Assembly: GCA_039105265.1 (NCBI GenBank)
Contig: JAPFFF010000018.1
Coordinates: 2,170,001 to 2,234,000 of the forward strand
Reading direction: 5' to 3'
Length of the DNA stretch: 64,000 nt
Origin: Tritrichomonas musculus
Taxonomy: Eukaryota; Parabasalia; Tritrichomonadida; Tritrichomonadidae
The position numbers and the translations under genes are program-made. Positions 51,769-61,748 of the stretch are shown here, piece by piece. The stretch's first letter is position 1. Every line of letters starts with the position of its first letter. A model generated the notes under the pieces. That model ran no database searches, was not told the origin of the DNA, and saw only the letters and a list, made by a program, of their open reading frames with translations.

Positions 51769-52545
51769 ATTATATCTTCCATATAAAAAATAAGAATGAA
51801 AATTATCCTTTTCATTTAGTATTAATAATTAAAAAATACTTTTTTTCCACTTTTGTGTATTTATTTTTGTATTTATATTTACTTATAATATAATAATACT
51901 ATACTTAAATCTCTAAATTTAAAGGAAAATAATTTTTAACAGACATAAAGATGATAAAACTATAATTTTTATTAGTTATGAATTTATTTTTTAAAGCATA
52001 TGCTTCAACATTTTGATGTAAAAAATTGATTGAAAATTTAATAAACACAAACTTTTTGAATAAAATACATCATGTTTCTTTTTCAATTATTTTTTTTTTT
52101 TTTTTTTTTTCAAATTCTTTATATTTCTCAAACCTCAATACATTATTTTAGGAAAAAATCATTTAAATTCTTTAATTCATTTGATAAGAAATAAAAAAAT
52201 TAATAATTTTTTTAAAAAATGATATTAATATCAGAGCATTTATTGAAATATCTAGTAATCCATATATTTATCATTTATCAAACCCAATAAATCATATTTT
52301 TTAAGTAAATAAAAATAATAAAAACTAAAAAAATATATTTTATCTTTCAATAGCAATTTCATCATTGTTTAAGTTTTCAAATATCTAAAAACAATTTTAA
52401 TTTAATAATTAATTCTAATATATAGAATCAATATATTTCATTTTAGAATATCATGAATATTAATACTTGGAAATCAAATAACAAAGAAGAAATTTCTTTA
52501 TTTAAGCCTTTTTAACATTTTATTATTTATTTTTAAAACGATCCT

Positions 52546-53409
52546 TTAAAGAATATCGATTTCAGAATCATCAATCAAATTTTTCACAATCAGAAGATTA
52601 TTTGTCATCCACCTGTCAAGCGGCCTCATTTGATCATATTCAGCCACAGCCTGAGAAAAGGCACCAGAATCATGATTGTTGACTGCGGCAGCACAATCGG
52701 TTAACAAGTGACATTCTCTCGACCTCTCCCAAGCCGGATGCAAATTCACGAACTCGTTCAAAAGCATTTCAGCGCCAACCACGTCATCGGCTGCCAATCT
52801 GCAAACCACAGATTTCGTGCAATACTCGCCGGAACTCATCTGTGTCATTCGATCATTGATTCTTCTAATTGCCACGTTTTTATAGATGTCTGAAGCTTCA
52901 ACAAATTTTTTTTGAGAACATAAAAGGTCGGCCACAGTGGCTAGTTGGACAGATGCCGAGTAGGATTGATTCTCGTCATCATAAATTTGCGCTGCTTCTC
53001 CGTAAACACTTATCGCTTTGTCCGTGTCGTCCATCTCTTGGAAGATTTTGCCTGCTTCATTCAAAAGGCGCGCTGCGTTGATTGGCTTTGAATTCTCTCT
53101 GTAGAACCGAATTGACTCCAAATAACATTGTAACGCACGATCTGACGTTTCGGATTGCTTTGAGAACATTTTGCCAGCATCCGATGCAACAATGGCTGCT
53201 TCGTCGAGCTTGTTTGCATTCGCTAGACATTCGGATGCACGATGATATGACTCGCCAGCATGGATCCAGTCACGAACCGACTTGTATGAATGACCTGATT
53301 TGGTGAAAAGTTCGGCTGCTTCGCTCCACTTGTTTTCCTTCCCAAAAAGTCGAAATTTGGAAAGCGCGTTCTCCGCCTGCTGGTAATAGAAGTGTCCGCC
53401 TGATGACAT
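52546..53409 (-). CDS. Alpha-SNAP-like protein
   Basis: A 287-aa TPR-like helical protein of SNAP family length. KWSEAAELFTKSGHSYKSVR, AGESYHRASECL and ISVYGEAAQIYDDENQS are typical SNAP repeats. The C-terminus PLDRWMTNNLLIVKNLID ends in acidic residues and a final Leu (EIDIL), the part that contacts and stimulates NSF. Alpha-SNAP links NSF to SNARE complexes for disassembly after membrane fusion. Gamma-SNAP is an alternative, but the LD-x-W-h tail favours alpha. The gene is clearly GC-richer than the neighbouring array and spacers. The stop is in TAAAGG. Confidence 0.92.
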   Translation of the reverse strand: MSSGGHFYYQQAENALSKFRLFGKENKWSEAAELFTKSGHSYKSVRDWIHAGESYHRASECLANANKLDEAAIVASDAGKMFSKQSETSDRALQCYLESIRFYRENSKPINAARLLNEAGKIFQEMDDTDKAISVYGEAAQIYDDENQSYSASVQLATVADLLCSQKKFVEASDIYKNVAIRRINDRMTQMSSGEYCTKSVVCRLAADDVVGAEMLLNEFVNLHPAWERSRECHLLTDCAAAVNNHDSGAFSQAVAEYDQMRPLDRWMTNNLLIVKNLIDDSEIDIL

Positions 53410-55196
53410 TTTATTTTTATGAGGTCTAGCAATTTGATTAACAAAATAAAACTTTGGCTGGTTGGTAGATATTTAACTGAATAAGTGATTTTGATGAGGT
53501 CTCTGTAATTTGGTCAAATGCTCAAAAATGATTAATAGAAATTTTTATAAATACCAAATTTAAATAGCTTTTTTTCATTATATCTTAATGGTTTTACTAA
53601 TATTTTAGGGATTTATTTAATTAATTCTTCTTTTCAGAAATATCTAATATATATATAATTGATTGAAATTAAATATCAATTAAATAATATATATTTTTAA
53701 TATTTATTTACAATACTTAACATTGTTGTTACTATAATTTTAATATTCAATGGTTTAATATAATAGATAATTTCATAATCATAGTCATTTATTCATTAAT
53801 CAAATACATCAGAACACATTTTATTTGTGAATATATGTATAGTTTTTAAAACTTTTGTTATACTTTCCTTTCAACTATTATTGCATAAGAATGCTTGATA
53901 AACTACCAAGAGCAGTTAAGGCCAATATTGACCTTTAAATGAAATACAGAAAAAAAAAAATTTCGTTGCCTACTTCAAACATTCATAAAATTAACCATTT
54001 CTTACCTTTGCATTGTATATAAAATGATAAAAAAGTCACTTTTTTGATTTACATTTTTATTCATTGTAATATTGAAAAAGTTCACAAAAACGTCATATAT
54101 ATGACAAACTTGAACTTGTGTATCCAAATCAATTCAGTGATTCAGAACCTGAATTAATACTTTGTATTACATTAATTCTTTAACTTGACCATTAATTATA
54201 ATTAATGAAATCTAGTCAATCAAAAGTATTATTTGTTGCGGTTCTGAATTGAAATTGCATTCAATTTTTTTGTATGAAAAAGTTGATTAATAAGTTAGAT
54301 ACAATTTAAATGTTATTCATTTACAAAAATAGTTTAAACAAAAACCAAACAGAATTCATATTAATATAAAGAAGGTTTTTTATTTTCTTTGAATTGACAT
54401 TATGTCATTTACCGGCAGCTGCAAAATGAAATAGATTGAATCTGTTTTATTAATACATATAATACTTTTTAAGATGCTTAAAATTGATAAATATTTTTGC
54501 TTGTTAGGAAATTCAGAGCTAATATTTCTTGAGTCAAGATTCTTTCTTATGTTACTTCTTTTTTTAAGAAATTGCTACTCAATCTCATGTTAATAAAAAG
54601 CATGATGATCTGTCTGAATATTTGTAAAATTAAAATTTTTTAACTTTGCGTTTTACTGAAATATAAACTCAGTAAATGAATATGCCTTTATTATGATATT
54701 AAAAGCTTAACTCATAATGAAAAAAAAAACTCATTTTCTTGACAAATGATGGCATAAAATTTAGTGAAATATACTGATTTCCTATCTATCAAATTTATTA
54801 TTATTATTACTATAGTTAAGTGAGAAAAGAATATAGAATTTAAAATATTTTATATGAATGTTACCTGGTTTTTTAATCATGCATTCAATCGATGCTTTTT
54901 TTTATATTCTGATATTGATAAGAATGAACTAGATAATGATTGAGTTGTATTTTTATTTTATTATTACTTATATAATAAAAAAAAGAAGTATAATACATCA
55001 TTTAGCCGAAGAAATAAAAAGATTGAAGAGATTTATTTTTTCAGGCATAAACTTTTTTCAAATCTAGATATATAATAATAATAAATGATTATACTTAAAT
55101 GAAAAAATATTGCTTGAGAAAATACTGTTAAAAATGTTCAATATTAGATATTAAGATTTTTGTATTAAAAAAAAGTCATTCAATTTTGAGAGAATT
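53410..55196. other. AT-rich intergenic region
   Basis: About 1.8 kb with no intact gene. The only structure noted is an imperfect palindrome at 54140-54249. Elsewhere there are short TA and ATT repeats and scattered T runs. Confidence 0.45.
54140..54249. repeat. Imperfect palindrome of about 110 bp
   Basis: ATTCAGAACC at the left pairs with GGTTCTGAAT at the right. Inner blocks AATACTTT and AAAGTATT also pair, around a central ATTAATTATAATTAAT. The arms have small mismatches and gaps. It could be an old MITE or an RNA hairpin. No target duplication was identified. Confidence 0.45.
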
Positions 55197-55451
55197 TTAC
55201 GACGTTTTTTTTTTCTGCCATATAATTAAATCTTTTGGATAAACTTCTATAAATATGAAATTAATTAATTCATCCATGGCTTTATATGAAATACACTGAT
55301 ACTTTTTTTTATATTGATTTCTTAACTTTTTTTTTCTCAATCTTAAACTATATGCCTCAGAATTTTGTAACGAAAATGATTCAATTTTTTTTTTCGTTTT
55401 TTCGTCATGAAAATTTTGCTTTTTCACTGCTCTTTCAATCTCTAACCACAT
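55197..55451 (-). CDS. Small basic hypothetical protein
   Basis: Not recognised. The 84-aa protein starts MWLEIERAVKKQNFHDEKTK and is rich in Lys, Arg, Glu and Gln, with a likely single long helix (residues 1-50) followed by MDELINFIFIEVYPKDLIIW. It could be a genuine small gene or the remnant of a larger one; no homologous feature decides. It is divergent from the next gene by 153 bp. Confidence 0.3.
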   Translation of the reverse strand: MWLEIERAVKKQNFHDEKTKKKIESFSLQNSEAYSLRLRKKKLRNQYKKKYQCISYKAMDELINFIFIEVYPKDLIIWQKKKTS

Positions 55452-55586
55452 AACGAATAAACAAAAATATTGTTAAACAATATTTTTCTCTTCTAAATAT
55501 GATTATACATTGTTATATGTATTTATTTATTCAATATAAATTTTTGATCACATTTAATTCAAAATAATTAAATAACGAATTTCAGT

Positions 55587-55594
55587 TCATTTTT
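55587..55594 (+). promoter_or_regulatory. Initiator-like TCATTTTT
   Basis: Same 8-mer as before the carbamoyltransferase, P and M genes, here 10 nt before an ATG. Confidence 0.45.
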
Positions 55595-55604
55595 CTTTTT
55601 TTCC

Positions 55605-56345
55605 ATGAGGATTAAATCAGGCTCATGTGTTGACAGTTTGTACAATTATGGCAGCTTGACACCACGCTACCAAAAGATCAAGCCAATCAAATCAGACAGA
55701 TCACAGCTTTTGTCTGCAAAAATCAGCGACATTGTTGTGTTTGTTCAACGTCTTGATGACAAAGAATTTGAATTCAATGCAAAAAACATTATTACTGGCT
55801 TTTTGCCAGCGAGGATAAATCCAACAAATGCAACACATGCAGGCATCATTGCCAACACAACAAATGGCATGCATGTTCTCATTGAATATGGCGCATATGA
55901 TTATCACCGTGAAGGCGATTATGATTTCCAAGTTCATTATTATAAAGGCAGAGATGGTTTGCGCTTTGTGAAACTTACAGATTCATTTTACGAATTCATT
56001 CATGATGAATCATACAGGTATTTAGTGTTTGATTGCACCGTTAGGAATAAAATGGCAATTAACACAATGATAGATAAAACAAAGTGGGTTGGAAAGTACC
56101 ATTCTTGGGATAAAGACAGTTATAATCCAGTTGGCGAAAATTGCCAACTTTTTGTGCGTAAATGCATTCAAGTTCTCGATGCTGTAAGAACTGATGAAGA
56201 AGATCGAAATCGAACATTGTCGAAGACATGCTTCCCTTTTCGAATAATTGATGCATTGGAGAAAAATGAAAATGACACTGAAAGAAAAATTGAAAAAATA
56301 CCAATTATTGGAACAGTTTTTGGAATGGTAAAAGCTTTCACTTAA
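55605..56345 (+). CDS. Permuted papain-fold protein (LRAT/PPPDE/NlpC-P60-like)
   Basis: A 246-aa protein. A His in NATHAGIIANT (about residue 79) precedes a strand HVLIEYGAY. A Cys in YNPVGENCQLFVRKCIQVL (about 180) opens a helix. His before Cys with an NC-x-x-F-V motif is the signature of circularly permuted papain-like folds (LRAT/HRASLS acyltransferases, PPPDE deSUMOylating peptidases, YiiX-type NlpC/P60). The strand-turn DIVVFVQRL near residue 45 suits the beginning of this fold. It could be a peptidase or acyltransferase. The C-terminus carries a short hydrophobic stretch (IPIIGTVFGMVKAF) that might bind membranes. The subfamily is not resolved. Confidence 0.55.
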   Translation: MRIKSGSCVDSLYNYGSLTPRYQKIKPIKSDRSQLLSAKISDIVVFVQRLDDKEFEFNAKNIITGFLPARINPTNATHAGIIANTTNGMHVLIEYGAYDYHREGDYDFQVHYYKGRDGLRFVKLTDSFYEFIHDESYRYLVFDCTVRNKMAINTMIDKTKWVGKYHSWDKDSYNPVGENCQLFVRKCIQVLDAVRTDEEDRNRTLSKTCFPFRIIDALEKNENDTERKIEKIPIIGTVFGMVKAFT

Positions 56346-57405
56346 ATATTTATTTTTTTTTTTTTTTATATTTACTTCCTTTTTGTATTACAAAAACAAG
56401 TGAGCATCATTTAATGAATAATTTACTAAGCTTGAATTTGGATAAATTGCTGTAAATGAAGGAGAATATCATATCTTTAAAATCTTTTAAAGTTTTTTAA
56501 GACTTTTTTTATTTAAATTCATCTATTTTTTTTTTTTTTTTTTTTTTTATATCAAAGATATTTATGATAACTAGATCTTTATGCTATTATGAGAGAGCTG
56601 ATGATTATTGAAATTGATCTTAACAAATGATTTGGTTTAAACCTTTATGATAACTTGATACAAATTTGAACAAGAATTTGCTTTGCATTTTTAACCAAAA
56701 AACTGAAATCATTATGTCGAGGATGTGTTTGAATTTTTAAATTTTCAATGGAATTAAAGGTTGTTTAGTATGTTTTTGGTATTGATTGTTTGGCACTAGT
56801 TGCTTTTGGTGATTATCATCTGCTTGATGAAACTCCATCTGCACCTGGAGCATTGAGAGATAATGACTTTTCATGTTCATATTGATCGAAAAATACATAG
56901 GTTATGCGGTATATGGATTATCAATGTAGATGATCACTCAAGAAAATAAATCTTTGATGATTGAGATGATCTGGTGGTGATCACATATTTTTCGAAGTTT
57001 TCTACATTTGTAAAGATTGAATAAATCTAATTTCCTCCACCTCATATGCTTTATTCTTGTCCATACTTTAGCTTTTAAGGTATATCGTCTATCTCATCTA
57101 GCATTACACTTTGAAAATAACAAGCTGCCCCTCTTATATTGGTATTAAAGTACTCTGGAATGTCTTCTCATTACCATTTGATTAAAACCAAAGTAATAAA
57201 AAATAAATTATTAATTAAAGAAAATTTTTTTTTATATTTTATTAAAACAAAATAAATAAAATGCTTAAACTAAAAAAATTCTTGAATAGTTATATTTATA
57301 ACATATAGCGAAAGATAAACATATTTTATTATTTTATAACTTTTTGAAATACTCTTTGTAATATTTCCGATACAATTTAATTCAAAAAGCTGAAAGACCA
57401 AGTAA
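56346..57405. other. Intergenic region with degraded sequence
   Basis: About 1.06 kb. T tracts lie at 56350-56367 and near 56527-56548. From about 56,690 to 57,180 the base composition is coding-like, with broken frames on the plus strand (for example a stretch reading GDYHLLDETPSAPGALRDND near 56810), suggesting a pseudogene of unknown family. Confidence 0.35.
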
Positions 57406-58311
57406 ATGATTAAACAGAAAAACAATATTATGGCTCATTCATTTAGCGAAATACATGCAAAATACGAAGATGTATTTAATGTTACTCCGATGATTGGCTT
57501 TTTTTTACAAATGTCAGATTTCAAGCTAAATAAAACAGGATACGACGTAAGCGTTGGATTTCATCCTACAGAATTAGTACAAATATCAACACCGAATGGT
57601 CCTGAATATGCATATTTGCATCCACTTCGAACATTTACTTTTGCGTCATCAACTCCATTTAATATTTTCAATATTAATACTCTTCTTTCATCCCATATTC
57701 AAGCGTTAACAATCAAAACCAATTGTGATGAAAATATCAAATTAAGCTTTAAGCTTGAAAAAAGAGCCCGTATAAATTTAAGACCAACATTTTCTTCGCA
57801 ATTTATTTATCCCAAATTCACATTTATAATGCAGTTTCAAACCGCAGATTATCAGAATATTACAACATCAGATTTAACTTTCTCCTTATTTGATAAGTTT
57901 GGATTTCAATTTGTTCAACGAAGAAAAAATGACACGAACAATTTTGGCTATGCTTTTCTTTCATGCTTTGACTTTTCAAAGACGTCAGTTGCCCTATCCT
58001 TGTTACATGAAAATGATTATTTATTAATTCTACGAAGTTTGACCAAGGTTAAAGATAATGTTCGCGCAGGAGTCAAATTAAGCATTAATCAGAGATTGTT
58101 TTCAGCCTTTACAGTTGGATATAAAATAAAAATAAATAAATATTTAATCCATTCATCAATAGATACAAATGGATTTGTTAAATCATATTTTGATCGAGAA
58201 GTTAATGATAATTTCCACTTTATAATGTCAACATCTTTAAATCATCCAGAACGTTCTTATCATTTTGGAGTTGGTCTTTCGTGGTCTAACAAAGAAAATA
58301 CTGATAATTAA
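57406..58311 (+). CDS. Tom40/VDAC-like beta-barrel protein
   Basis: 301 aa from the first ATG; a second in-frame ATG at 57430 (MAHSFSEIHAKYEDVF) gives 293 aa and is equally likely. After a short helical start, the protein is a series of alternating-residue amphipathic strands with no hydrophobic helices, the signature of the mitochondrial porin superfamily. It ends with YHFGVGLSW, a good beta-signal (polar-x-Gly-x-x-hydrophobic-x-aromatic) used for insertion by the SAM complex. In trichomonads such proteins form the preprotein or metabolite channel of the hydrogenosome outer membrane. Length and strand number suit the 19-strand Tom40/VDAC class. Which of the two it is cannot be decided by eye. 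Confidence 0.72.
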   Translation: MIKQKNNIMAHSFSEIHAKYEDVFNVTPMIGFFLQMSDFKLNKTGYDVSVGFHPTELVQISTPNGPEYAYLHPLRTFTFASSTPFNIFNINTLLSSHIQALTIKTNCDENIKLSFKLEKRARINLRPTFSSQFIYPKFTFIMQFQTADYQNITTSDLTFSLFDKFGFQFVQRRKNDTNNFGYAFLSCFDFSKTSVALSLLHENDYLLILRSLTKVKDNVRAGVKLSINQRLFSAFTVGYKIKINKYLIHSSIDTNGFVKSYFDREVNDNFHFIMSTSLNHPERSYHFGVGLSWSNKENTDN

Positions 58312-58435
58312 TTGTCATTATTATCATTCATTATTGTTTTTAACCTCATTTATTAATAATAAATTTGTATTTAATTACTTTATATATATCGTCAAGAATT
58401 TGTATGCATTTACTTATACTTTATACTCATCATGA

Positions 58436-58474
<39 letters not shown>

Positions 58475-58585
58475 AAAATATTCAAAAAGTGGTAGATTGT
58501 TTTATTTTTGAAATTTTGTAACCACCAAAATTTTCAAAATTTTTATCACATAACTTTTTTACCTTTTTGAATATATACCTCTGAA
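58312..58585. repeat. Spacer with a 31-nt T tract
   Basis: A pure T run lies at about 58440-58470, just before the calpain promoter region. Confidence 0.6.
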
Positions 58586-60802
58586 ATGTTCCTATTCAAA
58601 ATATTTGCCCTTTTTAATTATATGAATCTAAGAAGATATGAAGATTATATAGCAGAATACGATTCTTACCTCAAATTTCTCAAAATATATCAAAAAACCA
58701 AACGACCGTATGAAGATCATTCCTTTCATCCATTTAACAAAATTGAAGAAAAAAAAGGTTATTTTACATCTAACAAAATTGAATGGAAAAGAATAGATGA
58801 AGTATATAAAACACCGCTTTTTGATGAATCCCGAATTGGTATTGGATATATGATGCAAGGCGGGATAGGTGATTGTTATTTTATTGCAGCGTTAATACGT
58901 ATAGCCAAAGAACCGCAATTAGTACGAAAACTATTTGATACAGAATGTAATGATATTTTAGGTCTTGAAGAAGATTCGATTGATTTAAAATGCGGGGCAG
59001 CAGTTGTATTATTTCATGCATTTGGTCAAACCACTCCAGTAGTAATTGACACGCTAATACCATTTTATACTAAAACGAATACACCAATATTTAGCCGACC
59101 AAAGACTCCAGACGCCTCTCCATGGTTTTGTTTAGTAGAAAAAGCATATGCCAAATTAAACGGCTCCTACTCACAAATTTCTGGGGGACTTTTTCATTAC
59201 ACATTTTATACATTATTTAATTATTGGCCCGATCAAATAAAAATTGATAAAACTAGTGAAAAATCGCCATATAAACAATTTTTATATTTCTTAAAAAAAG
59301 GAAGCATCATTTCTGCCGCAATTCATATTTCAATTGACTCAAAAATTTCAAAAGAGGACGTTCAAAAAGTTGGCCTTTTTGATCAGCACGCGTATCTAAT
59401 TGAAGAAGTTTTTTATTATAAAAGCAAAAAATTTTATCGGCTGAGGAATCCTTGGGGCCATTCTGAATGGAACGGCGACTGGTCAACTCTTTCACCTTTA
59501 TGGACGTCAAAAATGATGAAAGATTTCAATTTCGACAAATTGGAAGAAGGATCGTTTTGGATGATTGAAAGCGACTTTTTGAAGTATTTCAATAGGTTTC
59601 ATGTGTCGAGTCCCATCCACTCTTTCTTCCATTCAAAGTCGATATCTATCACAATGGACCCTGGCGAATCTGACGGTGTCCCGCTGAAGTCGAAGAAGGC
59701 CAAGCTTGACGAGACTCCGAACTACGTCATCAAAATCAAGGAGGAAGTTCCTCCCGATGAGAAAATTGAGCTAACTTTTTTCTTAGAAAAACGATCATAT
59801 TTAATTGAAAAGAAAACAGAAGAAGAAGAAGAAAATAATTACAACGACGATAACGATAATGACGATAACGATAGCAACGATAACGATAATGATGGTGATT
59901 TGAGAAAAATGTTTGACAACTTTTTCGGTTGTCCGATGAGTTTGTACGATGTCGTCTTTGTTAATTCAAAAAGTAAGAGATTAACGTACGATGTCCTGAA
60001 AAATTGTAAGTCACTGATAAAGCCCGTGAGAAGGGATCTCTTTTCGTTCCACTTTCACATTAAGAATGCCAAAAGTCCCGTCACTTTTGCCCTCAAACGG
60101 CACAAGAAGAGCGACTACCAGGACGAGTGCTTCATCAAGATTCTGTGCAAGTACGAGTTCGACCTCTTCGAGGTCGACGAGCCGGACGAGCTGATTGAAG
60201 ACGACGAAGAAGGCGAAAACGTCTTCCACAACCAGAAGCTTGTCCACCTGATTCTGTCCAAGGGCAAGAAGTACTTCGTGCCAAAGCTGACGCCGATCTA
60301 CAGCTCGGGCGGCGAGCAGCCGATAATGAATGACAAAAAAAGTGACACTGATAATCATACTATTGAAAAAGTTGATCAAAAAGAAATTGAGAACGAGGAT
60401 TCTGTTAAAGAAGACTCTTTTGTCAATGCCCAGAATGTCAACTTTTTTGTTCTGGAGCTGAAAATTATGAAGGACAAAATTGACACATTGAAGGAGGTGA
60501 AAAAGTGCTACGACAGGAAGATTGAAGCCTGCCAGAACGAAATCAAGGAGATGAAAAAGAGCATCAAGGAGGACGTGGAGAAGACACAGACAACTGACGA
60601 TGAGTCGGAGATTCCAAAGCTTGTTGAATTAATCGAAACAAAGAGGAATCAGCTCGACCAGCACGAAAACTGCCTGCTGTGGTACTTGTTCAAGTTTGAC
60701 GCAGTGCAGAAGGAAATAAATGAAATCAAGCAGACATACAAAACTCTCAGAAAGAAAATCAATGATGTTGAAAAAAGTACAGAAAATCAAGATGATGAAT
60801 GA
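58586..60802 (+). CDS. Calpain-family cysteine protease
   Basis: A 738-aa protein. The C2-type catalytic core is complete: QGGIGDCYFIAAL with Cys97, DQHAYLIEEV with His268, and RLRNPWGHSEWNGDWS with Asn288. It should therefore be an active calcium-type cysteine protease. A first ATG at codon 1 and a second at codon 13 (MNLRRYEDYI) are both possible starts; the first begins with hydrophobic residues (FLFKIFALF). A central acidic linker (Glu/Asp/Asn repeats, about 411-437) leads to a beta-sandwich-like region (about 440-575) and a C-terminal coiled coil (about 620-735). No EF-hands. From about 59,600 onward, blocks of GC-rich codons alternate with AT-rich ones. Confidence 0.92.
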   Translation: MFLFKIFALFNYMNLRRYEDYIAEYDSYLKFLKIYQKTKRPYEDHSFHPFNKIEEKKGYFTSNKIEWKRIDEVYKTPLFDESRIGIGYMMQGGIGDCYFIAALIRIAKEPQLVRKLFDTECNDILGLEEDSIDLKCGAAVVLFHAFGQTTPVVIDTLIPFYTKTNTPIFSRPKTPDASPWFCLVEKAYAKLNGSYSQISGGLFHYTFYTLFNYWPDQIKIDKTSEKSPYKQFLYFLKKGSIISAAIHISIDSKISKEDVQKVGLFDQHAYLIEEVFYYKSKKFYRLRNPWGHSEWNGDWSTLSPLWTSKMMKDFNFDKLEEGSFWMIESDFLKYFNRFHVSSPIHSFFHSKSISITMDPGESDGVPLKSKKAKLDETPNYVIKIKEEVPPDEKIELTFFLEKRSYLIEKKTEEEEENNYNDDNDNDDNDSNDNDNDGDLRKMFDNFFGCPMSLYDVVFVNSKSKRLTYDVLKNCKSLIKPVRRDLFSFHFHIKNAKSPVTFALKRHKKSDYQDECFIKILCKYEFDLFEVDEPDELIEDDEEGENVFHNQKLVHLILSKGKKYFVPKLTPIYSSGGEQPIMNDKKSDTDNHTIEKVDQKEIENEDSVKEDSFVNAQNVNFFVLELKIMKDKIDTLKEVKKCYDRKIEACQNEIKEMKKSIKEDVEKTQTTDDESEIPKLVELIETKRNQLDQHENCLLWYLFKFDAVQKEINEIKQTYKTLRKKINDVEKSTENQDDE

Positions 60803-61296
60803 TATAAATTATTATTATAATTGTAGTTTAATCATTCTTATAAATTATTATTATTATTTCTATTATATTAAGCTTCATTTTATATATAAATTACAGTTTA
60901 TTTGAATTCAACTCTGTTTGCTTTATTTATATTTTTTTGTAATGAACTCAACAACTTAAAAAATTTATTTCTGAAAAGTCTGTCATTTATTTCAACTCTG
61001 CTTGGCTTTTTTTTTCAACTCTTTGTGTTCTTTATAAAAATGTAGGTGAGCAATGATTTGCTTTCACTTCCAAATTCAACCAAATATCTCCTTGTGTTTT
61101 AGAGAATTCTCATATATTTTCGAATTAAAATTGGATATTGCTTTCTCAATAACTTTGGCTTGTAATTGTTAAAGAATTTTTGATATTCTTATAAAAGATC
61201 ATCAATAGATTTTCCACTCAAATTCACCAATTGATTGAATTCAATTAAAAACAAATCAGAAATACAAACTAAAAAATTTAATAAAATCCTTGATTC
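60803..61296. other. Intergenic region, no gene seen
   Basis: 494 bp of AT-rich sequence. The phrase TTCAACTC(T) recurs at about 60906, 60990 and 61015, but no larger repeat is seen. Confidence 0.4.
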
Positions 61297-61532
61297 ATGT
61301 GGTATTCGAAGATAAAACACTTACAAAGCCAGGCACTAGCTATATACATAATTATTTTATTTATTATTCACCATCAAAAAAAATATAAAGTTGATATTGA
61401 TAATATAATTGTAAGCAATGGAGCTCCATCATTTGGAAACTATGCATTTCAGTATTGTCAATTGCATTACCAAATACAATTGCATTTAATTGATGTCTAT
61501 TCATTTTATCATTAACGTTTAACATCAATTAT

Positions 61533-61748
61533 GGTAAATCGAAAATTTATACTTTTTTCGATAGACGTTAACCATACTAATATACATTTTTCTTGATGTG
61601 AATAATAATTTTCGTTATTATTTTAAAATAAATCAATATTCTAATTAGTTTTATAAATTTTATTTAAAAATGAAGAATGTTTAGCCAAAAACGATTGAGA
61701 AAAGTTGAATTTTTATATAAAAATATTTGTCGAAAAAAGTATAAATTA
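61533..61748 (+). mobile_element. MITE copy A inside the BspA-like gene
   Basis: About 216 bp, starting GGTAAATCGAAAATTTATAC and reading toward GTCGAAAAAAGTATAAA. It is the same family as the element at 62492-62717 but in inverse orientation, and mostly identical along its length. Its right terminus is eroded, so its target duplication is unclear. The BspA reading resumes right after it at ATTCCAGAGAATATGG. Confidence 0.7.

Larger units (their letters stand above)
36347..52158. repeat. Tandem array: seven units of about 1.95 kb with a divergent gene pair
   Basis: Each unit runs from TTTTAATACTTTGTGATTTTC to ATTATTTTAGGAAAAAA and holds the M gene (minus strand), a spacer of about 420 bp, the P gene (plus strand) and about 740 bp after P. 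Approximate unit starts are 36347, 38455, 40406, 42379, 44357, 46295 and 50167; the array ends at 52158. Unit lengths are 1.94-2.11 kb, except unit 6, which is 3.87 kb because of an insertion. Coding and non-coding parts are both nearly identical between units, with differences concentrated in T tracts, AT microsatellites and the Asp/Tyr codon repeat. That pattern means recent duplication or ongoing homogenisation. The array starts about 50 bp after the CEP104-like stop. Confidence 0.95.
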
